From the NCBI GenBank assembly GCA_947685225.1, contig CANTUV010000012.1, positions 3,844,001-3,908,000 on the forward strand: 64,000 nt of DNA, given 5' to 3'. The stretch comes from Garcia nutans (Eukaryota > Streptophyta > Magnoliopsida > Malpighiales > Euphorbiaceae). The notes under the pieces are model-generated. The model did no database searches, was not told where the DNA came from, and saw only the letters and a list, made by a program, of their open reading frames with translations. Shown here piece by piece: positions 1 to 11,424 of this stretch; position 1 is the first letter of the stretch, and every line of letters starts with the position of its first letter. Position numbers and translations under genes: made by a program.

Positions 1-2592
1 GAATTAAAGTGGTTTTAGGCAAGTTTCCAACAAGTAAGTAAAGTTATTTTAAGTTTTTTTTTTAGTTTTTATGAATTTATGGAATACGTGAAATTATGAT
101 CTTTGAAGGGGCTATTTTTAATTGGCTAAATAGTGTTGGATGATGTTAGTTTGATGTATATATAATAATTTTAAGCTTGAACTTAAGAAAAGTTTGGATT
201 TAGTTAGGGTTTGGAAGAGAAAGAGAGAAAGTTAGGGTTTCGGGAATAGTAAGCTTAAATAATTTGTGTTTATTTAATTTTTATGATTTGAATTGTGTTA
301 TTTAATCTTGTTAATGATAAAAATGAATTTAAATTACCATTTGATATTACTTAGAATGAAAAACTAAAATCAAAGAGGTTTAGGGAAAAATTTTTAAAAT
401 TGTGAGAAAAAAGTGATACATTATATTTTAATACTTGAAATGTGTTAAAATATGATGTATTAGGTATATTTAATCTAAAAACTCAATTTGTAATGTATTA
501 GAATGATTTTCTAGAGTTAAAGTGTGTTATTACAAAGACTTGGAAAATTATAAAATTAAGCCTTAATTATTGTTTTAGGTTTTAAATACCTAGAAATATG
601 ATATTAATTGATTATGTTTATTCACATTGGGTAAAAGTGTTGAGTATATAGAATTTCTATCAACTTAGTGGTGAAAGACTTTTGGATGTTTTAAAAGTGG
701 AGTGGAGTTTTAACTCCATTTATCGAATTAAAAATGTTAGTACATACTTTTACATTGAGTGGTTGTTAGTTTTATTAATTTTGAGCATAATACATTTCAT
801 TATATTAATGTGTATGTATGACATTGTTTGAAGTAATAGTGCTTGATTTATGTTGATTGTGGCATGATAAGTCATTTGAGAATGGTTAAATAAAATATTT
901 ATATAAAATGTGTAAAGTGCAATTTATATACTAACATGAGGAAGTAAACCATATTTGCATTATTTATGATAATGATTTATGAAAACTATGGTGTGAGTCG
1001 AAATGTAAAAGCACATTGAAAGCAACGTGTATTGTGTATATCTTATATATTATCTAGTTGCCAGAAGATTATATAGTTGCCAAAAGATTATACTTGGATG
1101 TTGGTATACCATAGACCAAAATGGATGAGACACTGGACAATACAAAAATATACTTACGCCGGGGTGAGACACCAATAATAGATAAGGCAACGAGTCTGGG
1201 ACTAGATAATTGTATAAGATGTTTGGACCCATGTTTAGAGTGTTGTTTAATGTGTATAATAAAAATATTTGATATTTTTAACATGATGCATATATGACAT
1301 TATATATGTATGATATCATTTTTATATTTAATTTAAGTATGTACTGCTAGGTAATATGCTTAACGAGATTAAATTTTATCACTCAGGTGACATGGTAGAT
1401 CCGAGTGATCCTGAGAGTGTTGCTAAACCACCCCAGGTCTAGGTTTTTATATGTAAAGATCTTTATGCTACTGAGGATCAGTGCCACTTGCATATAATGT
1501 AAACACTTTTAAACTTTTTAAAATACTTTTAAGTTTGTATATTATATATATATAATCATGTATATGGTGTAAAATATTTATTTTTTCTTTGGTGTAATAT
1601 ATTAAATAACAATAGAATTTATATGTATATATATATATATATGAATGTGTTTTTGATAAAATATTGGTGGATTGAGCCGTTGGGCTATTTTAGAAAAATG
1701 TATGCATTGAATAAATAATTAGAAGTGCATTTTAATTGCAGGTTGGGTTATTTAAAATTTGGTATCATCCAAAATACAAACAAAGTTATACCAAATTTTT
1801 TCTAGAGATTTTTCATTTAATACTTTTTTACTTTTCAATTTACTAATGGATAATTTTATTTATTTATTAAAATACATTTTAAGTATTCTTAAATGGTCAC
1901 CATAAAATTAAATTTTTTTAAAGAGACTGTAATGTAATATTTTTATATTCAGTATACATATTTTATATATACCAATTGTATATATTATGTGTATATAAGG
2001 TATAAAGGTGTTAAATAATTTTTTTTATTAATTATTTTTAGCATGAAAATCAAATTTAATTATTTTTTAGCATGGATTTATATCTAAAAAAATTAATTCT
2101 TGAGTCTAATATACATTTACTATTATTAGTGATGCCAGAAATTTGAATGATTTGGGGTAATAGTAATAATAACAATTAAATTTTGAAAAGATATAGAAAT
2201 AAGATTCATTCGAGGACTAATTAAGTTTGCAATATTATATACTTAATTACATATAATAAAATAAAATATCTTAAAAGTAATTCGCTCAATATATTAAATA
2301 TCATAAGTCAATTTTAAAAAATATATAATTATAAATTTTTAAATATATTTATAAAAAAATTAATTGAATTTCCTAATCTGAAGTATGATTAGGAGGTGAT
2401 AGAGTATAAAATAAGAATTATAATAATTTAAATTATATAAAATTTAATATATATATATATATAATTAATGTTTGGCGGTTTTCAGGTACACTGTAGAGAT
2501 TTTTGGTGGGATCAAAAAATACTCAAAAATTAGTAGTTGTTTGCCACGCGGCTATCAAAACAACCATCAGAATTCAATTTCATAACAAAATA
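1..2592. other. AT-rich intergenic sequence upstream of catalase
   Basis: No convincing gene is visible on either strand; short open frames here show no recognisable domain. The stretch is strongly AT-rich with several TA microsatellite runs (for example near 1622-1642 and 2448-2463). The only structured part is 960-1520, listed separately as a possible decayed LTR. The last few hundred bases presumably contain the catalase promoter. Confidence 0.6.
960..1520 (+). repeat. possible decayed LTR remnant (Ty3/gypsy-like)
   Basis: This part is less AT-rich than its surroundings and has the flavour of a plant gypsy LTR: a GAGACAC...GGTGAGACACC block around 1127-1171, then a segment around 1381-1440 with CTCAGGTGACATGGTAGATC and closely spaced GATCC motifs, then an AT-rich tail. 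I found no second copy, no primer-binding site and no target duplication. The assignment rests on general resemblance only and may be wrong. Confidence 0.22.
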
Positions 2593-2593
2593 T

Positions 2594-2602
2594 TATATAA
2601 AA
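2594..2602 (+). promoter_or_regulatory. TATA box of the catalase gene
   Basis: TATATAAAA lies about 100 bases upstream of the catalase ATG at 2693. It is followed at 2627-2660 by a pyrimidine-rich CTT-repeat leader typical of plant 5' UTRs. This places the transcription start near 2625-2635. Inferred from sequence only. Confidence 0.6.
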
Positions 2603-2692
2603 CTTTAAACGCTAAAGACCTTTCTTCAACATTCACTCTTTCTTCTTCTTCTTCCTCATAGATACTCAAAACTATCATTCAAAAACACCATC

Positions 2693-5600
2693 ATGGATCC
2701 TTACAAGGTTACTAATTAATTCATCAGACTCATTTATATATGTGTATATAGCTTTCTTTAGTTAATCCAATAGAAAACATGAATTATTTTCCCTTAACTT
2801 TGTCTTTTTTTTTGGTGCAGTTTATCCCTTCAAGTTCTCATAATTCTCCTTTCTTTACCGCAAATTCTGGCGCTCCTGTTTGGAACAATAACAATTCTCT
2901 CACTGTTGGACCCAGAGGTAATCATATTTTCAATTTTAATGCCAAACATATATGATTAGAAATATAAGACGAATTGGGTTTGCGTTAAATTTGATAGGGC
3001 CAATTCTGCTGGAGGACTATCATTTGGTAGAGAAGTTAGCAAATTTTGACAGAGAAAGGATTCCAGAGCGAGTAGTACATGCAAGAGGGGCAAGTGCAAA
3101 AGGGTTCTTTGAAGTAACTCATGATATTTCTCATCTCACTTGTGCTGATTTTCTCAGAGCACCTGGTGTTCAAACTCCTGTTATTGTCAGATTTTCTACT
3201 GTTATTCACGAGCGTGGCAGTCCTGAAACTCTCCGAGACCCTCGTGGTTTTGCTGTCAAGTTTTACACCAGAGAGGTAAATCTTTTCTTTCTTTTCTTTT
3301 CCTTTTTTTTTTGAATTTTCTAACTCAATATTCGAAAATAAATTTATTATTCAGTTGAAAAAAACATTAGCACTATGCCTGCAATTGAAAAGAGATTGAC
3401 TTAAATAAAATTTCAGTTAACTTTGTTTTCCTTCCCCAACTTTTTTCATTTGTCAAGTTTTTCAAGAGATTCATCATGAAAAATTTATTTAGTAATTGTG
3501 TTTTACGTATATGGTTTTTTTCATCAGGGAAATTTTGATTTAGTGGGCAACAATTTCCCAGTCTTTTTTATTAGAGATGGGATAAAGTTTCCTGATATGG
3601 TTCATGCTTTGAAACCCAACCCCAAATCCCACATTCAAGAAAATTGGAGGATACTTGACTTCTTCTCACACCACCCTGAGAGTTTGCACATGTTCACCTT
3701 TCTGTTCGACGATATAGGTGTTCCTCAGGATTACAGGCACATGGATGGTTCTGGTGTTAACACCTACACTTTGGTCAATAATGCTGGAAAAGTACATTAT
3801 GTCAAATTCCATTGGAAAACAACTTGTGGGGTTAAGAGTTTGTTGGAAGATGAGGCCATTAGAGTTGGTGGCTCGAACCATAGTCATGCCACTCAGGACC
3901 TTTACGACTCAATCGCAGCTGGAAACTATCCTGAATGGAAACTATTTATTCAGACAATTGATCCTGCTGATGAAGACAGGTTTGATTTTGACCCACTTGA
4001 TGTTACCAAGACTTGGCCTGAAGACATTTTGCCATTGCAGCCAGTAGGTCGCTTGGTTTTGAACAGGAATATTGATAACTTCTTTGCTGAGAATGAGCAG
4101 CTTGCATTTTGTCCTGGAATTATTGTGCCTGGTATCTATTATTCAGATGATAAGTTGCTGCAGACTAGAATTTTCTCCTATTCTGACACCCAAAGGCACC
4201 GTCTTGGACCGAATTATCTGCAGCTTCCAGCAAATGCTCCTAAATATGCTCATCACAACAATCACTTTGATGGTTTCATGAATTTCATGCATAGGGATGA
4301 GGAGGTACTTACTTTTTGCTCCCTTTCATTTGATGTTGAATTCCTTTTGGCTTGACATTATAGTCTTATATATGTCCATTAATTTCAGGTCGATTACTTC
4401 CCTTCAAGATATGATCCTGTTCGTCATGCGGAGAAGTACCCTATTCCTTCTGTTACTTTAACTGGCAGGCGTGAGAAGGTTTCTTTCTTCTTGCAATTCT
4501 GTTAATGAAATAGTTTTAGTATAAACATAATCCTGAGGCAATTCTTTGTTTATATTGTCACAGACTGTAATTCCAAAAGAGAATAATTTCAAGCAGCCAG
4601 GGCAAAGATACCGTTCCTTTACACCAGACAGGTATATATATATATATATTAAATTTATGTAATATAATTTACAATTCATTTTTTAGACTTAAACATTATA
4701 TTCTACTAAATTTTTAATTTCTTTTGATTATGTTTGATATTTACTTTCAGAAAAGAGAGGTTCATCCGAAGATGGGTTGAGGCCTTGTCTGACCCAAGAG
4801 TTACCCATGAAATCCGCAGCATTTGGATCTCATATTGGTCTCAGGTAGAGTTTCCATTTTCTAACTTATAAAACTATGCACATTATATATATATTATTAG
4901 GCCAAATATATATATAGCCCATGAACTTGTAACATATAGTCATTTTGCCTCTTGAATTATCAATTTAACTATATTATCCATTAAATTTATATTTTTTTAA
5001 CTTATAAATATAAATTTATTGAGTCATACTAAGTCATGTTGAGTCACTAACATATTTATTTATTATAAAATATAGGAAAAAAAATATATCAATGGCATCT
5101 GAACTTTTTTATTTTTATCATTTTGGTGTATGAACTTTTTTTGTTCACTTTGGTGTTTGAATTTTTTTTATAAGAAATAACTTAGTTGCTCTGATCGACC
5201 GACAAATGGAAAATCGGCCGAAAGGTTGATCGGAGAAACTAAATTATTTCTTGTGAAAAAAATTTAGACACTAAAGTGAAAAAAATTCATACACCAAAAT
5301 AATAAAAATGAAAAAATTTAGACATTATTAATATTTTTTTTCCTAAAATATATAAATATAAAAAATAAAATCACTAATATTGAATAATATAAGTGTTTGT
5401 TAATAAAAAAAATAGAGAAAAATTCATAAGATAACATGACTAAACATTATAAGTTTAAAAAATATATACATATTTAACCTACGTTATCATTCATTTCATC
5501 TCATCCTGCTTGAATGCTTTTCAATTGAATTGGAATCTTGAAATTGGTTTTGCCATTTTGTGTTCTTTATAGCTTTCAATTTTTATATACTGTACTAAAT

Positions 5601-5784
5601 TCATTCATCGGTCATAATCATTTTATTTTAAAATTTTGAGAATAAATTTGATAAATTATAGTCAAGTTAATAAACAAATGAGTAATGATTACTGAAGTTG
5701 TTGGTTGGTTTTGTTTGGGTACAGGCCGACAGGTCTCTGGGTCAGAAAATTGCTTCTCACCTCAACATGAGGCCAACCATGTGA
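2693..5784 (+). CDS. CAT: catalase, peroxisomal, complete 8-exon gene
   Basis: Heme catalase that converts hydrogen peroxide to water and oxygen in peroxisomes. Exons read from GT-AG boundaries: 2693-2707, 2821-2917, 2998-3275, 3528-4304, 4389-4478, 4564-4631, 4751-4844 and 5725-5784. They total 1479 nt, or 492 aa, the usual plant catalase length. The start gives MDPYK, the family N-terminus. Key residues fall at the canonical numbers: distal His65 (RVVHARG), Asn138 (DLVGNNF), and the proximal heme ligand Tyr348 within RIFSYSDTQRHR, with Arg344. The small first exon and the large central exon 4 are typical of plant catalases. The peroxisomal signal region near the C-terminus reads QKI instead of the usual QKL, and the last residues are RPTM. 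No frameshift or premature stop is seen, so it is probably functional. Which paralog (CAT1/2/3) it is cannot be settled here. Confidence 0.97.
5075..5343. repeat. long inverted repeat (MITE/foldback-like) in catalase intron 7
   Basis: Two arms of about 120-130 bases, 5075-5203 and 5223-5343, are imperfect reverse complements with only a short centre (GACAAATGG...CGGCC). The outer ends match as GGAAAAAAAATAT and ATATTTTTTTTCC, and TTTTGGTGTATGAA is perfectly mirrored. The size and terminal inverted repeats resemble a MITE or foldback element. It lies wholly inside intron 7 (4845-5724) and does not affect the coding sequence. No clear target duplication was found, so the superfamily is unassigned. 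Confidence 0.7.
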
Positions 5785-6829
5785 TGGTGTTCCTATTTAA
5801 TTTCTAGTGTTTAAGCAGAAGCAATTAATGTATATCATATACTTAAATAGTGACATTATTCCATCTAATCAATGTATGTTACATATTTTATTATGTAATA
5901 ATTAATTTATAAAAAAATAAAAAAGACTTTGCAGTTTTGTGCCATATACGTGCTCAGAAGAGTCATTGTAATTAGATAATAATAATTAATTAAAGTGTTT
6001 TTCAATAAAGAAAATTCATTTAAATTAAGAAGAAAAATAGCATGAATTAAAGTATTGAATATAAACTCTAATTAGCAAGCTAATTCTATGCACACTCGTT
6101 CTTGAAAATTTTAATTTTAGATTAAAAAAAATTACTTAAAACTCTAATTAGCAAGCTGATTCTATACACACTCGTTCTTGAAATTTTTAATTTTAGATAA
6201 TAAAAAAATTACTTGTTTAATCTTGTTCATGCAATTGAACTAATCATAATAGAGGGATGGAAAATATTGTACGTTTGAATGTAAAATTAAAATTAAGAAT
6301 TTATATTTTAATGACCTTTTCTGCAAAAATTGTTTCAATATTTAAAAGAAAAAATCTTTTTTTTTTGTCTTATGTTTATGTGATGCACACACAAGTATAA
6401 TTGGAGGGAGTGGTGTTGGGACAAAAAAGAAAAAGCAAATGAGTGACAGACAGTTGGAAAGAATATGAACAAATCCTTGTTCATTTGTGGCTTAACTGTG
6501 TTCACCCATACCTTTTGCCTACTATCACGTTCTTTCTTTGTTTCGTTGCATCTTGGATCGCCAAATTATCACTCCAATTTTGACTTTTACATCTTATTTC
6601 TTTTTTCAGTATTGAAGAAGATAATAATGATTTTGTAAAATTTTTATCAAATATTTTACATTGATGCCACCCTCAATATCGGACTAAAGTACTGAACATA
6701 GCGGATAATGCGGTCGCGCACAGAACACCTCATGTCACATCAACCGAATTCTTATGCTCTTGCAATGCCGCGGTACCGAGCTCTCTAAGCAGCAAAACCG
6801 CATAGTACGTCTTAGCATACTACTTGCAC
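5785..6829. other. catalase 3' UTR and AT-rich intergenic sequence
   Basis: After the TGA at 5782-5784 come AT-rich sequence and several possible poly(A) signals (AATAATTAAT and AATAAAG types near 5900-6010) that could serve the catalase transcript. No other gene is recognisable. A direct duplication at 6063-6214 is listed separately. Confidence 0.6.
6063..6214. repeat. 76-bp tandem duplication
   Basis: Copy 1 (6063-6138) and copy 2 (6139-6214) share AACTCTAATTAGCAAGCT, the segment CACACTCGTTCTTGAAA, and an AT-rich tail ending in AAAATTACTT. There are a few substitutions and a small indel. The period is 76 bases. Confidence 0.85.
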
Positions 6830-7310
6830 TTAAAAAGACCTTGCGATGAGCATGACAAAAATAAAAGTGCCTCACGTACACCCAAAAACTAAAGTGCCTC
6901 GCATACACTTAAAACCTAAAATGCCTTACGCATGCCTAATAACTAACGTGCCGTGAGCACACCTAAAATCTAAAAGTGCCTCATGCACATTTAAAAAATG
7001 GAGTGCCCCGCGCACACTAAAGTGCAATGAGCATGTCAAATAATGAATACACGTTTAGTGCACCTAAAATAAAAGTGCCCTGCACAAAACTAAAAAAGAA
7101 TAGGTGGTAAGCACGCCACAAATATTAAGTGCCTTATGCATACCTAAAAAACTAACGTGCAAAGAGCACGTACAAAAAGAATGTACGGTAAGCACGCTAA
7201 CAAAGCTAGTGCCTTGCACACATCTAAATGCTAGAAGTGCAATAAGCATGTCTAAAAGGTAAAGTGTCTTGAGCACATCTAAAAACCAACGCGCGATAAG
7301 CAAGCCTAAA
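6830..7310. repeat. degenerate minisatellite with GTGC...GCAC units
   Basis: A run of about 16 imperfect units of roughly 27-30 bases. Each has an AAGTGCC(T)C(G/A)CGCACAC-like core followed by CTAAAA-type spacers. Units alternate between a GTGCCTYGCRCAC form and a GTGCRATGAGCAC form, so each contains a small GTGC/GCAC palindrome. Open frames that cross it on the minus strand are leucine/cysteine-rich by-products of the repeat. It lies directly beyond the 3' end of the broken coiled-coil ORF at 7468-8180 and may be part of the same element. Confidence 0.7.
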
Positions 7311-7467
7311 TTTAAAGCGTGGGCTTCCAATATGACCTAAGACACAAAGCACGCCGTTGCAATGAATATAATAATAAAAACAATAAAAAGAGCATGGGAT
7401 CGATAAAGACATTCTTTTCATTAATTATAAAAAATTACAATTATAAAGGGGTTGGCCTTTAAATTAG

Positions 7468-8180
7468 TTAAAAGAGACCGCCCCATAAAATAAAAAGCTT
7501 TATATGTACTAGAAAGCTATACAAAACAAAAAGAAAAAAAAGGCAAAAGTTAGAGGACCATGCCTCAACGTTCCTAATCTTGAGCCCATCTTCGTCCTCC
7601 AGCTCATCATCTGGCAGCTGATCAGGGTCAATATCTATCATCCATGAGAAGTTCGTGTTAGGATACTTCTCTCTGAGGAGCCCGATCACATGCTTTTGGA
7701 ACTTGAAGACTCATCGAGCAAAGTGCTCCTCACTTTTGTCCCGGAGCTCAAAGTTCTTTTGTTGCTCCTAGGCCAACTCCTCCTGAGCCTTTTGTAACTC
7801 AACTTTGGTAGCGGAGTGAGCCTCCTTCTTGGCTTGAAGGGCACTCTCTGCCTCAGCGCCCTTTTTCTTTGTCTCTTTAAAGTCCTTGAAGAGGGACATA
7901 AACTCTTACGAAATGTCTATCATCAGTCTCCCATGTCATGACATAACTAATTAAGCTGCAAAACATCACAATAGCACAAGTTAATAAGGCTTCGGTTATA
8001 TAACACATTAAACTATTAAATAAACTCTCTACTCACCACTTTAGAAACCTCCCTAAGATAGCCTACTAGAGCTGGTGAGCTCATTAATTCATGCTCTTGA
8101 GTCTCTCATGGTATTTTATAAAGAATCTCCTGTATCAAAGCTCCTACCTTGAGATCTATAATGAAATAGTTTGAGTTGAA
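7468..8180 (-). pseudogene. broken coiled-coil ORF, probable mobile-element protein remnant
   Basis: Read from right to left, coding segments appear with stops between them. First is a helical stretch (LKVGALIQEILYKIP, near 8100-8150). Next is a Lys/Glu/Ala-rich heptad-like segment (KKKGAEAESALQAKKEAH, near 7820-7870). Last is a C-terminal stretch with LLREKYPNTNFSWM followed by an acidic DPDQLPDDELEDEDG tail (7540-7680). In-frame TAG and TGA codons interrupt it near 7700-7780, and a stop lies near 7905. The coiled coil plus acidic tail recalls the accessory or gag-like ORFs of plant non-autonomous retroelements, but I cannot name the family. A GTGAGT at 8036-8031 and TTTTGCAG ending at 7956 could mark an old intron; this is weak because the frame is not open across it. 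Confidence 0.5.
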
Positions 8181-8280
8181 TCAGGTAATAAGATCATTAT
8201 GGACGCCGCCATGATATTCCCAAGATCCAGTCAGCGAACCTAGCCATTAAAACCTCTTGTATAATACCTCATAACAATCA

Positions 8281-8356
8281 TGTCTGAGAATTGTCAGAAG
8301 ATGCTACTCAGTACTTCATGTCAGAGAATTGTCAGAAGAAGCTACTTAGTACTTAC
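8281..8356. repeat. 38-bp tandem duplication
   Basis: TGTC(T/A)GAGAATTGTCAGAAG followed by (A/T)GCTACT(C/T)AGTACTT occurs twice with a 38-base period (8281-8318 and 8319-8356), with few mismatches. Confidence 0.85.
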
Positions 8357-8869
8357 TTAACAAATCCTTTAATAAATTTAAATAAACTTTAAAAAATCTG
8401 ACTATAAATTCAACAGAGTTTTCTCTATAATATATATAGCCAAAATTTTCTCAATCTAACACCACCTGCAGAAAAACAGTTCTATCTTTCTTTCAATCAA
8501 ATTCAACTCCAATTATATTATTTTATCAATAATCAATCACAATCTAAGTCAAATATCACATACATGTATCAACCTATATAAATATATACATATATCTATA
8601 CATTCTCCAAAATAAAGTCATTCTATCAAATCTTATCACCCAAACACAAGCTCAAAATAAAACATGTATCCCATCTAAACTTATATTATGTATAATCCTC
8701 AAACTTGACAATTTTTGGTCTTATAAAAAAATCATAACTTGTAATAAAAAAATTATTCAACTGTCATATAAACTAAAATACTACTATATGGACTATAATA
8801 AAATATATAATATAAAATTTCTTCAAAAAGAGACCTTTTATGCTACAATTAATCTCTGAAACTCTAAGA
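8357..8869. other. AT-rich sequence left of the Tekay element, nothing recognised
   Basis: No open frame or known domain is visible. In particular I could not find the RNase H part or the 3' LTR of the copia element that lies on the other side of the Tekay insertion (18746 onward). Confidence 0.5.
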
Positions 8870-8874
8870 CTTCA
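8870..8874. repeat. target-site duplication CTTCA, left copy
   Basis: CTTCA immediately precedes the TG terminus of the left LTR. The same five bases follow the right LTR at 18741-18745. Confidence 0.95.
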
Positions 8875-9620
8875 TGTAACACCCCCATATCCAATGCACA
8901 CACACTACAACTACAACAATGTATCATAAGTGCACCAAACATAGGGATACTACGGTTTTCTCAACATCCAAAACATTTTAAACTTAACACAATACCTTTA
9001 TCATTATACATTATAGAAAAGTAGATCATTTACTTATAAAACAAAACATATTATATATATATACATTTAAATATTACACAGCGGAAGTTATAAAACATTT
9101 ACACATTTACATTATAAACATTACTTTACAAAATATAAAAGAAATATACATGATTGGCAAGTCTCTCCTGATCTTTAAGTTCCCCAAAATCAAATCTTCA
9201 AGGTCTACTCTCACTTGGTTTCGTAGAGCTCTCGGGTTCAACTCTATTACCTGCGCGATTAAACACTATCGCGCTAAGCCAACGGCTTAGTAAGATAATC
9301 ATGCAAATGATATGACTTAGTGCAATGCAATGTCATTTCTCAAACCATATCATACATGTAATATCATATATGCAAAACTAACAACATACTTTCACATTAT
9401 ATATCACATTCAATATCTTTTCATATACCTTATTAGTATTCATTTAATCATTCATAATCAACCCTAAACAAAAACAAGCATGGTCTCATTATTCAAACAT
9501 TTCACCATTCAACAATTACATCTAAACAAACACATGCATGGGCCCAAAACACACTAATATGCCATTCAATTTTCAGAGTTAATGTTTTGGTTTTATCATC
9601 ACATTTATCAATATCATATA

Positions 9621-9780
9621 CCCAACTAGGCTTCAAGGATTAGATTCAACCAAGCTTCAAGGGGAGCAAAGCATGCTAAGCTTCAACCCAACTTGGCTTC
9701 AAGAATCAACCCAACCTAGCTTCAAGGGTGGTAACATCTCAATTAGGCTTCAAGGATTCAATCCAACCTAACTTCAAGAG
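9621..9780. repeat. GGCTTCAAGG short repeat cluster in the LTR
   Basis: About seven imperfect copies of CCAA(C)TAGGCTTCAAGG-type units spaced at 20-30 bases. The same cluster is present in the other LTR at 16983-17142 (offset 7362). Confidence 0.8.
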
Positions 9781-10201
9781 ATTGTTACTCTTATTAGGCA
9801 TGCCACCAACAACAAACTCTGAAAATGGAATAACACATTAGCCACACAATTCATTCATTATTCAATTATCATTTCCATTCTCACTTCTCATCTTCAAGTA
9901 GGCAAACATGCCATATATCTTTCAATCCAATCATCATAGCCAATTACAATGGCTTTGTCTCATATCATATCACAATATAACATTTCCTTAATCAAGTGCC
10001 CATAGTCAAATTCATTAAACATCATCACATTATACATATGGCACATTATCTTTCATAAAAGTCACAATATGCAAACATAACATTACTCATATGCATCAAC
10101 AATGCAAGGTTTGTACTTATATCAATCACAAGTCACACATTTGCTTAGAGATACACAAGAGATAATCCAATAAAGAATAAACTAGGGCAAACCCTAACCT
10201 T

Positions 10202-10490
10202 GACACGCTCACCCACACGGGCGTGTTCCTGACCGTGTCCTAACTTCACAACACAGAAGCATTTACACGTTCAACAACACGGGCGTGTTCCTGGGCGTGT
10301 AATATCTTCTGCCTCTCAAACATAAAAACACGTCCAACATCATGAACGTGCTCCTTGACGTGTAAATTCTCAAATCTCACAGTAGCTATGACACGCTCAA
10401 TAACACGGGCGTGCTACTGGTCGTGTCAAACCTACTGCCTCCAACACAATTGACAGGCCTAAAAACCCTGGACGTGTTCATGGGCGTGTC
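10202..10490. repeat. array of CACG/CGTG palindromic units in the LTR
   Basis: Five units with a period of about 62 bases start near 10202, 10266, 10329, 10391 and 10452. Each has an ACACG(C/T)TCA...ACACGGGCGTG core followed by a (G)(G/A)CGTGT, so each unit can fold on itself. The array recurs in the other LTR at 17564-17852. Such ACACGGGCGTGT motifs are common in LTRs of plant Tekay elements. They make this the most CpG-rich part of the LTR. Confidence 0.85.
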
Positions 10491-11380
10491 CGGCTACAAA
10501 ACAAGATTCCGGCCAAAATAACCAAACACTTAACAACACACTTCTATTCCTTAACAACCTCTTCAAACAATCTTCACAAAACATACCCAAAAACTCATCT
10601 CAAACTTACAACAACATCAAAACAACCCAAAACACACATCAAACACAAAACATCCCATTATCTCAAAACCCTAAAACCAAAATCCTTCTCCATCTTTCAA
10701 AATCAACATTCATCACTTCCAACCACAACACCTATATAAACTCTTAACTTAAAACCAATTTAACATTTGAAAACATAACACAAACCCATCTTAAACACAC
10801 CAAACCATAAAATCAACAAACCCTAATTAACTTATCACACCACTTCAAAAAAATGAAAGAAATCAAAGGAAAGATCTTACCTTAGTCAAAACTTCTTGAA
10901 TCAACACTTGATCACTACAAACTTCCTTCAATTTGAGCTCAACTCATCAAGAACCTCTCTTCACCTCTTGCTTTCCTTTGCCTATGGAGGAGCCGGCCAC
11001 AATGGGAAAGAAGAAGAAAAATATCAAGAAGCAAAGTCAAATTTTGCTTTTAATCTCCACCAAGTGATCTTATCCAAGCAATTACCAAAATACCCTCAAT
11101 CATATAACTAACTTCTTGTCTCTTATAAGCCTTTATATGTAATTACATACTCAACACAAATAAATATCTCTTCTATTGACTCTTCATTTGACCAATGTAT
11201 ATGTTAGTTATATCCTCATATAAATAACATATAACCTTGTCTCTAAACCCTATTTCCCAAAACACATATATACAACATTCTCTTCTCAACTTATATCTTA
11301 TCACATAACATATACATTCAATCAAACATATAACAACAACACATTCAAGACTTCTAGGGCATATATGAGGATATTACAAT

Positions 11381-11391
11381 TCTCCCCCTCT
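11381..11391 (-). other. polypurine tract of the Tekay element
   Basis: On the element strand this reads AGAGGGGGAGA and lies two bases from the 3' LTR. It would prime plus-strand DNA synthesis. Confidence 0.9.
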
Positions 11392-11424
11392 AAAAAGAAA
11401 TTTCGTCCTCGAAATTACCTGAAA

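Larger units (their letters stand above)
8875..11378 (-). repeat. Tekay element 3' LTR (left copy)
   Basis: 2504 bp. On the plus strand it begins TGTAACACCCCC and ends ATGAGGATATTACA. It contains two families of short internal repeats, listed separately. A 71-codon open frame (10896-11111) recurs identically in the other LTR at 18258-18473 and is LTR sequence, not a gene. As the element is reversed, this is the downstream LTR. Confidence 0.96.

Noticed and set aside
3666..4281. Other open frames inside catalase exon 4 on both strands
   Set aside because: Shadows of the conserved catalase frame.
6830..7310. CRISPR-like array
   Set aside because: Units are imperfect, lack unique spacers of constant length, and the genome is a plant nuclear genome.
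7064..7421. Minus-strand frames rich in Leu, Cys and Phe over the minisatellite
   Set aside because: The residue pattern is produced by translating the GTGC/GCAC repeat; no domain is seen.
10896..11111. 71-codon open frame, identical to one at 18258-18473
   Set aside because: Both lie at the same place in the two Tekay LTRs; no domain is seen and the identity is explained by the LTR duplication.
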